Shown here piece by piece: positions 1 through 9,839 of a stretch of DNA of 64,000 bases (positions are counted from its first letter, which is position 1; each line of letters opens with the position of its first letter). The DNA lies in assembly GCF_040412425.1 (NCBI RefSeq), contig NC_089792.1, forward strand, positions 23,104,309-23,168,308, read 5' to 3'. The stretch is from Macrobrachium rosenbergii (taxonomy: Eukaryota > Arthropoda > Malacostraca > Decapoda > Palaemonidae). The translations under genes were made by a program, and so were the position numbers. Below the pieces are notes generated by a model. The model was not told the DNA's origin. It saw only the letters and a program-made list of their open reading frames with translations, and did not search any database.

Positions 1-244
1 TACCTTAAAAATATGCTATTTGTTCCCACACAAATACAAACCTTCCTTCTTTAGATAGAAGACATCCACTGGAGGGGGGAATCTGGGAGGTACCTTCCTG
101 GTCTGGAGGAGCAGAGGAAGGTGTCCCACACCTGCTCTAGGTTGCTGAATATATGAGATGTTACAACAGCTAGACTTCTGGGTGTGAAGTAATGAGTTTG
201 GTTTCATTATCTGGTGAAGGCTGAAAGAACCAGTATGCATTGGA

Positions 245-741
245 GAGAGAATAAAAGTGACATTTTTATGATAAAATAAGGTTTTATATATAGTTTTATA
301 TATAGTTTCACTGCCAGCAGCTTAAAAATTTTGGAATTCAGGGTAGCGCTAGTGTCGGTGTAGGTGACTAGACCCCACCCACTTTAAGGGTAAGAGATGA
401 CCAACTTCAACAGAGAGCTCAATTGTTTTTGTCCTTTCCATATGAGGAAAGGAGGGAGGGCTTTGATTTGTAATTATTTGATAAGTATATATAAAAACAA
501 AATTTTTATGATAAAACAGTCCAAAAATTCAAATTTTGCGGTGGCTCCACCTCGCTAGTGTAGGTGAAAGGGTCCCTCCCACTAGTTATCGGGACTGACA
601 GGTACAACTCAGCAAGAAATTTCAATTCGTTTGAGCCCCGATGTCCATCTGTGGGGAAGGAGGGAGGGTTATGATTATGTAACTACATGATATTTTCATA
701 ATAAAATAAATTTTTGAACATACTTATATGGTAGTTATATA
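245..741. repeat. Tandem modules resembling DIRS terminal repeats
   Basis: Two modules (about 305-490 and 525-690) precede the left end of the DIRS element. Each has an AT-rich block with a TTTTATGATAAAA-like core, then a GC-richer block containing a 'gctagtg...gtaggtga' string and C-rich 'ccaccca/ccctccca', then a 'ggagggaggg' tract. The element's own left end at 742-910 has the same architecture. Seen: shared order of motifs. Inferred: tandem or nested copies of DIRS-type terminal sequence. Confidence 0.45.
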
Positions 742-972
742 TATAGCTTAAGTCCCTGACGTCACGGCAGAATTTCAAAACTCGCGGCAATCGCCGACAG
801 GTAGGTCAGGTGGTCCACCCGTGCGCCCTCTATCCAGGTATCTGGAACCACATCAGGTATTCCTCAGATCTTCCATGCCTCTTGTCTCTAGAGGGGAGGA
901 GGGTGGGAATTAAATTATATATAACTACCAGGTAAGTATGTTCAAAAATTTATTTTATTATGAAAATATCAT
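686..972. repeat. AT-rich inverted repeat bracketing the DIRS left end
   Basis: About 60 bases at 686-745 are nearly the reverse complement of 910-972 (shared core aaaataaatttttgaacata and its complement). The pair encloses the GC-richer terminal repeat at 742-910 and could form a stem-loop. The repeated 'ggtagttatatata' next to 'ggtaagta' also appears near 1000 and 7300, so this is part of the terminal architecture of the element family. Confidence 0.55.
742..874 (+). repeat. Left inverted terminal repeat of DIRS copy 1
   Basis: These 133 bases, starting tatagcttaagtccctgacg and ending cagatcttcc, are the exact reverse complement of 7140-7272. The next position differs (A at 875 against C), and four further bases match. 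Confidence 0.9.
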
Positions 973-1422
973 TTTTAAACATCTGACTTAACTGGTAGTT
1001 ATATATATAGCTGATTGACACCTTTGGTGGAGGGTCAGAGACAGCCAGTATCGTTGGAATTGACAAAATTAAAAATTGTAAAACCAACTCAAGGTTCCTA
1101 CCTGTTAAGGAAGCAAATTTCGAAGTTTTCCTGCCTCATTCTGTCTGCATTCCTTAAGAGATCCAGCGATCCGCCCAGGGGGCTGAAAATCTCTAGGGGC
1201 TGTCAACCGGTGTATAACCTCTATGTGACTAGACCTCCTTGAAAAGAAATGCCCATTTGTTCGGTCGCTAGTAAGGAACAAAAAAGACCACCTGACCAAC
1301 AAACGCAACCAACTAACAAAAAACAACACATATGCTAATGATTGCGGAAGACTGCGTCCAGCCTTCGCAAACAACCATAATAAAATTCCTTCATTTCAAG
1401 AAAAAGAAAAAAGGGTATAGGT

Positions 1423-2616
1423 TTAAGGTATAGCAGGGGTAGATCCTTCACCCACTACTGAATTAGCCGCTACAAATGGGCCGAGAGTGTAACGGTCTTC
1501 ATATACAGTCTGAACCTGTTTGAGGTAATGCGCAGCGAACACTGACTTGCTTCTCCAGAAAGTCGCGTCTAAAATACTTTGTAAGGATCTATTCTGTTTA
1601 AAAGCCACAGAGGTTGCTACTGCCCTAACCTCGTGCGTCTTAACCTTAAGAATCTGTAGATTAGTTTCATTAAATTCAGAATGAGCCTCTCTTATCAAAA
1701 GCCTGATAAAGTACGATAACGCATTTTTAGACATGGGTAACGAGGGTTTCTTGACTGAACACCATAGTGCTTCTGACTTACCTCGTAAGTCCTTAGTCCT
1801 CTCCAGGTATGTCTTCAGAGCTCTTACTGGGCATAGGAGTCTCTCAATCTCTTTCCCTGTAATATCCGACAGGTTTGGGATCTCGAACGTTTTAGGCCAG
1901 GGTCGAGAGGGAATCTCGTTCTTAGCGAGAAACCCAAGTTGCAAAGAGCAAATCGCATTGCCTTGTCTAAAGCCCACGGACTTGCTGAAGGCATGAACCT
2001 CACTTACCCTTTTAGCAGTGGCTAAACTGATCAGAAATAGAGTTTTTAGGGTAAGATCCTTAAAAGATGCCTTATATAAGGGCTCGAATCTATTTCCCAT
2101 GAGGAAGTTCAAAACGACATCTAAGTTCCAAGCTGGTGAATCCCGGCCTTTCTCTTTGATGGTCTCGAAGGATCTGATAATGTCCTGGAGATCCTTATTG
2201 TTGGAAAGGTCTAAGTTTCTGTGTCTAAACACAGTAGATAACATACTTCTATATCCCTTAATAGTGGAAATAGAAAAATTAAGCTCCCTTTTAAGGAAGA
2301 GAAGGAAGTCTGCTATTTGAGTCACAGAGGTACTGGAAGAGGAAACCGAATTTTTTCTGCACCATCTTCTAAATACTTCCCACTTGGATTGATAAACCTT
2401 GATAGTTGAGGACCTCCTTGCTCTTGCAATTGTGTCAGCTGCCGCCTTCGAAAAGCCTTTAGCTCTTGCAAGTTTCTTGATAGTCTGAAGGCAGTCATCT
2501 GTAGAACTTGGAGGTTTTGGTGATATCTTTCCAAGTGGGGTTGTTTGAGTAGATCTACTCTGAAAGGTAGTCTTCTCGGGGTGTCCACCATCCATTCCAG
2601 TACCTCTGTGAACCAT
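1423..2616 (-). CDS. DIRS tyrosine recombinase (YR), intact ORF
   Basis: A 397-residue open frame for a phage-integrase-type tyrosine recombinase, the enzyme DIRS elements use to insert a circular DNA intermediate. A helical SAM-like core-binding region spans roughly residues 40-170, including the segment around FRRWCRKN at 82-89. The catalytic domain follows from about 185. Family residues are in place: Arg203 in AKRVSEV, His328 and Arg331 in KTHEVRA, Trp354, and nucleophile Tyr364 in AAHYLKQV. The N-terminal 40 residues are low-complexity and overlap another frame (2322-2717) that looks like the end of the pol protein, so the true start may be internal or the product may be a fusion. It ends with TAG shortly before the terminal repeat. 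It is the only undamaged ORF of the element. Confidence 0.85.
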   Translation of the reverse strand: MVHRGTGMDGGHPEKTTFQSRSTQTTPLGKISPKPPSSTDDCLQTIKKLARAKGFSKAAADTIARARRSSTIKVYQSKWEVFRRWCRKNSVSSSSTSVTQIADFLLFLKRELNFSISTIKGYRSMLSTVFRHRNLDLSNNKDLQDIIRSFETIKEKGRDSPAWNLDVVLNFLMGNRFEPLYKASFKDLTLKTLFLISLATAKRVSEVHAFSKSVGFRQGNAICSLQLGFLAKNEIPSRPWPKTFEIPNLSDITGKEIERLLCPVRALKTYLERTKDLRGKSEALWCSVKKPSLPMSKNALSYFIRLLIREAHSEFNETNLQILKVKTHEVRAVATSVAFKQNRSLQSILDATFWRSKSVFAAHYLKQVQTVYEDRYTLGPFVAANSVVGEGSTPAIP

Positions 2617-2667
2617 TCCTTTGTAGGCCAGTAAGGAACTACTAGTGTCATCCTGGTCCCTAGTGAG

Positions 2668-4340
2668 TTACGAACTTCTACGAAACTCTGTGAATGACTT
2701 TGAAGGGGGTAACGCATACACGTCCAAGTTGGACCAATCCAGCCGGAAAGCGTCTATGTCATATAGCCGGGATCTGGAATGGGAGAACAGTAAGCTTCCA
2801 ACTTTCTCGTTTGAGCTGTGGCGAAGAGGTCTATGCAAGGTCGGCCCCAAAGATTCCACAGTTTCTTGCAGACGTCCTGGTGAAGCATCCACTCTGTCGA
2901 CAGAACCTGATTCCTTCTGCTCAACATGTCTGCCCTCACATTCTTTTTGCCTTGAATAAAGCGGGTAACCAGAATAACATCTTTCTCCTTCGCCCAAAGA
3001 AGGAGTTTTTTGGTGGTCTCGTAGAGAGAGTATGAGTGAGTGCCTCCTTGATTCTTGATGTAGGCCAACGCCGTCGTGTTGTCGGAGTTGACATGAACTA
3101 CTTTTCTCTCTACTAGGTATTTGAATTTTATCAGAGCCAGAAGGATAGCAGTCAGTTCCTTCTGGTTGATGTGCCACTCTAACTGATCTTTTGTCCAGGA
3201 GCCCGAGACTTCCATCTTTCCTAGTGTTGCTCCCCACCCCGAGTCCGACGCGTCGGAGAACAACACTAAGTCTGGGTTCCTCTGATGTAAGGAAAGTCCC
3301 TCTTGAAGTTTTAGGGGATCGTTCCACCATTCCAGGTAATGTCTTATAGGTTGTGAAATGGGAATACACTTTGTTTCTAGTTCTTTTTCCTTGTCCCAGT
3401 TCCGATTCAGATGGAACTGTAACAGACGAAGGTTCAGTCTTCCCAAGGAGACGAACTGCTCTAGCGAGGAAAGGGTCCCCAGCAGACTCATCCATTCCCT
3501 CACCGAGCAAGTTCGTCTCCTTAGGAATTTCTGAAGTTTTCCTAAAGCTTGTTCCGTCCTTGATAATGACGGAAAAGCCCGAAAAGCTTGACTCTGAATC
3601 CTCATCCCAAGGTACTGAATCTCCTGGGATGGGATCAGCTGAGACTTCTTTTTGTTTATAAGGAGTCCTAGATTCTCCGATAACTGAAGAGTCGTCAAGA
3701 TCCTCCAGGCATCGGCGTAGGAAGGAGCCCTGAGGAGCCAGTTGTCCAGGTATAGGAGACTCTGATGCCTCTTGTGTGAAGCATTCCAGCTACGTTTTCA
3801 TTAGTCTCGTGAAAACCTGCGGGGGGCGGTCACTCCTAGATGCGAAACACAGGGCTCGAAGCGTGGAAGGTTTCTCCCGTGCATAAACCTCAGGTATTTT
3901 CTGGAACTGGGGTGAATGGGAATATGGAAATCGCATCTTGAAGATTGGGCGCCATCCAGTCGTGTTGTCTGACTGCTGCTAGAACGGAGTTTTGTTGTTT
4001 CCATCGTGAAGCTTGTCTTCTGGACAAACACGTTGAGAGCACTCACGTCTAGCACCGGTCTCCATCCCCCCGAGCTTTTGGGAACCAGGAACAAACGATT
4101 GTAAAAACCTGGAGATTCCGTATCCAGAACTTTTTCTATAGCCTGTTTCTGAAGTAGTAGAACAAACTGCTGCTGCAGAGCTGAAGAGCTTTGATTTTCG
4201 ATCGGTAATTGGCGAAAGGTCTACCGGCCTTGTAGCTAAAGGTGGCTTCCTGAGGAGAGGGATCTTGTACCCCTCCTTGATTAATTGAACGGACCAAGGG
4301 TCCGCTCCTCTCCTCTCCCATTCCATCCAGAAGTGTGTTA
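2668..4340 (-). pseudogene. DIRS pol remnant: reverse transcriptase and RNase H, frameshifted
   Basis: The RT part starts near 4340 (VGARLTHFWMEWERRGADPW, the usual DIRS RT entry) and continues with FLVPKSSGGWRPVLDVS near 4090. It then breaks frame near 3935, 3800 and 3760. Motif A reads PNLQDA where an Asp is expected before Leu, and motif C reads YLDNW instead of YLDDW, so both metal-binding sites look altered. RNase H is intact in the long frame 2754-3698: Asp149 (LFSDASDSGWGA), Glu181 (NQKEL), Asp206 (VNSDNTTA) and Asp257 (VRADMLSR), counted from the leftmost residue of that frame. The C-terminal tail shifts frame again near 2760 and 2700. Enzymatically dead as read, unless some shifts are sequencing errors. 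Confidence 0.85.
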
Positions 4341-4375
4341 GTCTGGCTCCAACCGCTGTCTGAAGGAGACCCTCT

Positions 4376-6946
4376 TCAAACTCTGCTTCTCCCTTGTCTA
4401 TGGTTTCTTCTTGTAGATCTTTTGATCGTAGATCTTGAGTTCCCTCTATTAAGAGTTCTTCCTCGAAAGGGCTGAAATGCAGGAGCTTCTCCTCCACTTT
4501 TCTGAGAGGTGAAGCTAGAAGGTAGAACTTTCTTAGCAGTTTTGGTGATAAGGTCTTGTGTTGCTTTTTGAGCTAAAGCTAAGGACACCTCCTTCACTAA
4601 TTCCTGAGGAAAAAGATGTGTCGAGAGCGGGGCATAAAGAAGTTCCGCCTTTTGGATGGGAGTAACTCCATTGGCGAGGAAAGAGCAGAGATGTGCCCTT
4701 TTCTTCAATACTCCCGCAGAGAAGAGAGCTGCCAGTTTGTTGGCTCCATCTCTGAGGGCCTTGTCCATGCAAGACATGACATGAATAAGATCCTTGGTGT
4801 CTGCATCTAACAAAGTCTCAGTCTTTTTCCCCAAAGCTCCCAGAGTCCAGTCCAGGAAGTTGAAGACTTCGAAGGCTCTGAAAATTCCTTTAAGGAGGTG
4901 ATCCATCTCCGAAGGAGACCAGAGGACCTTGGATTTACTCGTAGCTATTTCTCTAGAAGCGTCGACCTAGAGGAGACGTCACCCTGGGAAGAGGCAGGAA
5001 CTCCCAGGCCAGTAGCTTCCCCTGTCTCATACCAAATACTGGATCTCGAAGCAAGTCTAGCTGGAGGAAAAAGAGAACACCCGTACGTCCTTGATCCTTT
5101 TTAGAGCTCATCCACTCTTCCAAAACTCTCAATGCTCGCTGGGAGGAGAAAGAGACATTATCATTTTAGTGAAAATGGTCTTCTTCGGAGTTTTCCTGAG
5201 GGTGAATTCGAGGAGGAGGAGAGCGGGCGGCTGGGCAAGTTGTCCGGAAAAAGCTCCGTAAACACTTTCATCAACCTCTTCAAGTCTGAGGAAGGAAGTT
5301 GAGATTCTTGTTCCTCAGTCCGGAAACTTTCTCAAGGAGAACATCTGGAGAGGGAGGAAGATCGTCGTTGCCTTCCGCTTCCTCCGAACGCCGTGCGGAA
5401 ACCGAAGTAGCGGCGTCTTGTTTACTAGTTGCTGCTTCCAAAACACTAGCATCCTCGATCAGAACGTCTTGAAGACTACAGTCCTGACACTTGGAATCCC
5501 GACGCCCAACTGCACGCAACTCCTGGCGTCCAGGATCATGACGCTTGGCGTCTAGGTGTAAAGCTGCAGAAGAGTCTTGCTCTAAATCTTGGCGTTTGAT
5601 GGCGTCCCTGGCGTCCAGCAGCAGGAGCGTCATGAAGAGAAAACAAAGGGCGTCTTGTCATCAGTCGTAAAGAGAGCTCTGGCGTCCAGCCTCTGGACGT
5701 TTGGTGTCTGTAGAACGTTGCCTTGACGTCTAACTCTTGAGTCTTGTTATCCGAAGGTGTAGAACGTTCGACGAGAACTTCTTTAGGAGGGCGTCCTACA
5801 ACTTCTCCCATACCTGCAGGCCGGCAAGCTTGCATGAGGGAGGTAAGTTTCTGCTGCCTATCTTTCAGCAGAGACCATTGCGGGGCTTCCTGCTGCTGGG
5901 GACAGACTGGGGAAGCCGCAAGATCTAACGAACCCTCAACTAACTGAACGGGTTGTGGAGAGTGCTCTGGGGATGAGTCCCAATTCGAAGGAGGCGGGGG
6001 AGCATGTACAGAAGGTAGAAAAACGTCCGACATCTTCTTGCTGCCAGGCGTCCTGTTTGAGGCTGGCAATATCCGTCTACACTTGGAAGGAGAACTACCT
6101 TCAGAACTGAAAGGGAAGCGTTCCGGGCTACTCCAATGACTACACCCGGTGCTTGAGAAGACTCCAAACGACGTCCCTCAACAGAGGGGAGCTTCCTCTT
6201 GAGCGGTCTAGACTCGTAGGCCCGACGCCAGCCCCGTTTGGGAACTGCGTCGTCAGAAGACGAAGAGCACATATTAACCTCGCCTTTCCTATGGCGAGGG
6301 TGAGCGTCCTGGGAAGCGACTACAGGCACGCTCGAGGGGACGACCGCTCGAGAACTAAAATCTCTCGCCTCCCTTCGCCTGTCGACTTTCCTTCTCCCAG
6401 GAGCTTGGAAGAGGTCTAGGGCTAGGAGCACGACAGATACGAGCGGCCGCACCCTCCACTGCACTTGCATTAACTTTATCACTGACACTAGCACTTCTTA
6501 GATCTCTCATGTTAGACCATAATTTCTCCTGTCTTGAGCAAAGGGAATCAACACGTTGACCGATGGCTTGAATGGCTGCCATCATATCCTTGAGAGATGG
6601 GTCTTTACCTGAATCAGTAGGGGGATCAGGAACTACCACTACAGGGGAAGGATCAAAAGGTTCATTAGTTTGGGGTAAAGAATTATCGAAATCCTGGCTA
6701 CCCTTGGAAGAACAAGACATAGTACTCTTGGCTCTTCTAAGCTGGTCTCTTTCAAGAAATTTTCTTACGAAACAGTTATACTCAATCCACTCCCTCTCAG
6801 AAAGACCCAAGCACTCATCGCATCTATCATCTAGTTCACCTCTTGCCCCTACATTTCATACATACTGAATGAGGATCTAAAGAGGCTTTAGCAAGCCGGG
6901 TCTTACACCCCCTAACACACATTCGCACACTCGAGGAGTCAGACAT
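4376..6946 (-). pseudogene. DIRS gag-like ORF, frameshifted
   Basis: An ATG at 6946 begins MSDSSSVRMCVRGCKTRL, followed by DPHSVCMKCRG. The frame then stops near 6844 and continues one frame over as DDRCDECLGLSEREW, giving a cysteine cluster (CX3C, CX2C, CX2C) typical of this gag family. The middle (5280-6500) is very hydrophilic. The C-terminal block at 4376-4906 is a well-formed 176-residue stretch (LLKGIFRAFEVFNFLDW and downstream) of capsid-like helices ending in an Arg-rich tail. The presumed role is a nucleocapsid that packages element RNA. Frames are broken at several points, so no full product is possible as read. Confidence 0.7.
5480..5720 (-). repeat. Short repeated motif inside gag (ggcgtc/gacgc)
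   Basis: The string ggcgtc, often as cttggcgtc or ctggcgtc, recurs about nine times in 240 bases, with gacgc mirror copies. On the coding strand it produces repeated charged units such as LDAKRHD, RDAIKRQD and RRDSKCQD. Probably a short internally expanded, disordered gag segment. Confidence 0.6.
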
Positions 6947-7139
6947 GGTAGCAAATCCAAAGAGAGATCAAAATACAAGTTCAAGTGTCAAATCCAAATC
7001 TAACTAGTCAAGGAAAATCCAAGAAGGCAAATCCAAAAAACGAGCGAAAGTCAAAGCCAAAGTGTACTTCACCAAAAATTGAGAAAAAACACGGGCTGAA
7101 TGAGTGAAATTCCAAACGATGTCACCGGAACGGCGGCAG

Positions 7140-7272
7140 GGAAGATCTGAGGAATACCTGATGTGGTTCCAGATACCTGGATAGAGGGCGCACGGGTGGA
7201 CCACCTGACCTACCTGTCGGCGATTGCCGCGAGTTTTGAAATTCTGCCGTGACGTCAGGGACTTAAGCTATA
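7140..7272 (-). repeat. Right inverted terminal repeat of DIRS copy 1
   Basis: Exact reverse complement of 742-874 over 133 bases, checked base by base. Beyond 7272 the similarity continues imperfectly into an AT-rich block (7273-7330) that resembles 686-741. Confidence 0.9.
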
Positions 7273-7394
7273 TACTGTATATAACTCCCAGTTAAGTCAG
7301 ATGTTTAAAATTGGTAAGTATATATAAAATTTCATTTTATCATAAAAATTTTATATATATGATAACTACCTCCTCTCGATGTGGAGTCAGCTAT

Positions 7395-7481
7395 GTAATT
7401 GCTTGGTAAGTCACTTATATAAAATTTACATTTTATTTTATCATAATGTCATTTTTATATAGTGACTTACAAAGCAACTAC
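7395..7481. repeat. AT-rich palindrome at the boundary of two DIRS copies
   Basis: gtaattgcttggtaagtcac at 7395-7414 reads back as the reverse complement of 7462-7481 (two mismatches), with an AT-rich middle that also pairs. The same 'gtaattacttggtaagttacttatataaa' type string recurs in direct orientation at 16466 and 61843, at the far ends of copies A and B. It therefore marks this family's end sequence. Confidence 0.65.
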
Positions 7482-7905
7482 ATGAAATATTGTTCCACAC
7501 TGAGAGTGGGCCATAGACATAATCTGATCCAAACCATTAATAAAGATTATGAGTTTAAACTAGGACGTTTGCTAGCATTGGCTCAATGCTTGTTGTACCT
7601 TACCTGGTAAGAAAGGTGCTGCAAGTAATTACTGCCTCTGGTTGGCACTAATCTTAATCTGTAGAGGGCGTGGCAGGATGGCCAAGAGTCGCCCCTACTT
7701 CAGTGGGTACTTTGCAGCCATGGTAGTTCACCGATGACTGACAAAGACAGAAAAAGTGCCCTTGCCCCATGCATGGACCAGAATAAAAACTAATGTTGTC
7801 ACCTACACCCACAATTAAAAACCAAAAAACCAATACCCCAACCATAAAACTGGTGGGTACTCCAGGTAAACAAGGTGAGGACCCAGTAGTGGGATAGAGA
7901 GCCCC
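7482..7905. other. Non-coding terminal region of DIRS copy A
   Basis: No gene seen. It holds the sequence between the terminal palindrome and the recombinase stop. It resembles 55990-56140 (the string ending 'gtgggta/gtgcttcaggta' before the recombinase remnant), which is the matching part of copy B. Confidence 0.4.
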
Positions 7906-8790
7906 CTATGCTTCCTCTCCCAACACCATGCCACCCATGGATAAAGGCCCTAACATACTACACTTTTCGAACACTGCTTCAACATCCTTAAGGTAGTGAG
8001 AAGCAAACACTGATTTAGACATCCAAGGTGTTGAGTGTGCAATCAAAGACAAGGACATATTCTATCGAAAAGCAAGAGAAGTGGCGACAGCTTGAACCTC
8101 ACGAGCTTTAATGTTCAGGATTGGGAAGATGTCCTCTTGAACCTAAGAATGAGGTTCCGAGATCAGACTCCTCAGGAAAAAAGAGAGAGCATTCTTAGAA
8201 AGTGGACGTGAAGGGTTCCTCACGGAACACCAGAGGTTGTTCGAGGGACCCTTGATCTTCTCAGTCTTCCGGAGGTAGTATCGCAAGGCCCTCACAGGGC
8301 AAAGAAGTCTCTCCTCTTCCTCTGGGGCCAGGGATGGGAAACGTCCTCGTTCTTGGCGAAGAAACCAAGCAAGATAGAGCATACTGCGTTACCCTGCACA
8401 GATCCAACTTTCTTGTCGATTGCTTGGAGCTCACCAACTCATCTCGCTGTAGCCAGTTACCAGGAAGAGAGTATTCTTAGTGAGACTTAAACAAGGCTGA
8501 ATGTAGAGGTTCAAAGGAGGAGCTCAAGAGCCACTTTAAAATGACGTCCAAGTTCCAGGAGAGTGCACCAGGATTGTCTATTTTAGAAGTCTCAAAAGAC
8601 TTAATGAGATTGCTAATATCTTGATTTGCAGACAGGCTTAGGACCCTATGCTTGAATACTGAACCAAGCATAGCCCTGTAGCCCTTAATCATAGAGGGCG
8701 ACAATCTCCTTGAGGTCATCAAGAAGAGTAAGAAGTCCGGTACCTGCTCACAGAAGTTTCAGAAGATATTCTGTCCACACCATCTTCTAG
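7906..8790 (-). pseudogene. DIRS tyrosine recombinase remnant (copy A)
   Basis: Two open stretches match copy 1's recombinase: 8477-8722 (MIKGYRAMLGSVFKHR, then WNLDVILKWLLSS) and 8143-8382 (RLLCPVRALRYYL, then NNLWCSVRNPSRPLSKNALS). The C-terminus ends in a LGP-containing tail with the stop at 7906-7908. Frameshifts separate the blocks and the Arg-I region is disrupted near 8400-8460. Non-functional. It derives from a related but clearly different subfamily. Confidence 0.8.
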
Positions 8791-9021
8791 GAACTTGGGG
8801 TAGAGCTGGCACCTGGCTTTAGTTGGCGCCAGGCGAGATGGAAGTCAGGTGATGAAAAAACTTGGGCTGATGGGTGCTCCTGGGAGCCCGGAGCACTATG
8901 CCCAGCTGTCAAGACCATCCTCTCTTCCATTAAGTTCTTTAGAGAGGGAGAACGGATCCAGGTCATGGAAGGGCCTTCGTTCACAGTTAAAAATTCTCAG
9001 GGTAAACGAGCAAACCGCATT

Positions 9022-9832
9022 AGGGTAGTTTATGGTTTACTGGGGCAACCACGCAACAACCATATCTCTCCGCATAGGTAAGTAGTTCGACCTCAACCCA
9101 ACCAAGCGACCCCATTCTAGCACAGAATTCAAACTGTTAGCATGGTGTCTTCCCATCTGTTTACATTCAATTTGCCACTGCAAATCCGGTCACTATGACT
9201 GATTTGGTTAAATTATGTGATGCTGAAAAAGAACTGTGTTTGTTTTTGATGAAAAGTGGCCTTTTAGGCGATTTTAGTGGTCTGGGTGAACAGTGTAAGG
9301 AAGGAACAGTTAGTCTTAAGAAAGATGAAAGCAGTACAAACGGAACAGCCAGTGCCTGTCGTCCAAAACAAAAGAAGAATCGACTTGCCAGAATGGTCCG
9401 ACAATTCCGATTTCGAATAAGGTACGTGTGTTTTTTATATATATAATATAAGGGGGGTACAGTAGGATTCTCTTGGTTAGGATAGTAAATCATCGATAAC
9501 TAGAGGTTAGGGGTCAAATTTCGTCCCCTGTAACCCGTGGGAAGTACATGCAGCACAATATTACCTCTTGCCACAACATGCGTGCTTGCCAAGAATCTTT
9601 CAAAATGTGGATAGGCGCGGCGCAGTTCCACCACCCCAAAACTGAAATCAGAAATGTGTAAAAAATAACCGCTAAAATTTTGTAATAAATATTACTTTTC
9701 GTCTCGTCCCCATCTTTGTTGTGTGTCCCTCCGCCAATTTTCTTGTCAGAGCTTACTGCCATCAAGTGGTAGGTTCTGACTAGAAAATTGGCCGAAGACA
9801 GGGTTGTCCCAGTAAACCGCAGCCGCTTCCCT
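9022..9832 (+). mobile_element. Merlin/ISXO2-like DNA transposon, deletion derivative
   Basis: Imperfect terminal inverted repeats of about 30 bases: 9022-9050 contains ggtttactggggcaacc, and 9802-9832 contains its complement with one change. Inside is a plus-strand ORF resembling the N-terminus of an ISXO2-type transposase, but an 811-bp element has no room for the catalytic domain. The target duplication is unclear: 'catta' occurs on both sides, offset by one base. It lies inside DIRS copy A. Confidence 0.5.
9195..9446 (+). pseudogene. N-terminal fragment of an ISXO2/Merlin-type transposase
   Basis: An 83-residue frame from ATG: MTDLVKLCDAEKELCLFLMK, then GLGEQCKEGTVSLKKDESS. The layout (EKELCLFLM, a Cys-x-x-Cys zinc-ribbon half with the first Cys apparently replaced by Gly, then L-K-K-D-x-S) resembles the start of Merlin transposases as I remember the family. 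The second Cys pair and the DDE core are absent: after GTASACRPKQKK the sequence loses similarity and reaches a stop in AT-rich DNA. Not functional. An unrelated host exon is possible, since a GT dinucleotide follows AATAAG near 9421. Confidence 0.45.
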
Positions 9833-9839
9833 CATTACT

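Larger units (their letters stand above)
742..7272 (-). mobile_element. DIRS-type tyrosine-recombinase retrotransposon (copy 1)
   Basis: A 6.5-kb element on the minus strand. Order in its coding direction is gag-like (6946 down to 4376), reverse transcriptase and RNase H (about 4340 to 2668), then tyrosine recombinase (2616 to 1423). It is bounded by inverted terminal repeats at 742-874 and 7140-7272. These features define the DIRS order, which integrates with a tyrosine recombinase rather than a DDE integrase and leaves no target duplication. I saw no methyltransferase domain between RNase H and recombinase. The RT part carries several frameshifts and altered catalytic motifs, so the copy is not autonomous as read, although the recombinase ORF is open. 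Confidence 0.88.

Noticed and set aside
1733..2320. Plus-strand frames at 1733-1996 and 2018-2320
   Set aside because: They are antisense shadows of the recombinase ORF.
2322..2717. Separate gene in the frame 2322-2717 (minus)
   Set aside because: It reads as the frame-shifted tail of the DIRS pol protein overlapping the recombinase start.
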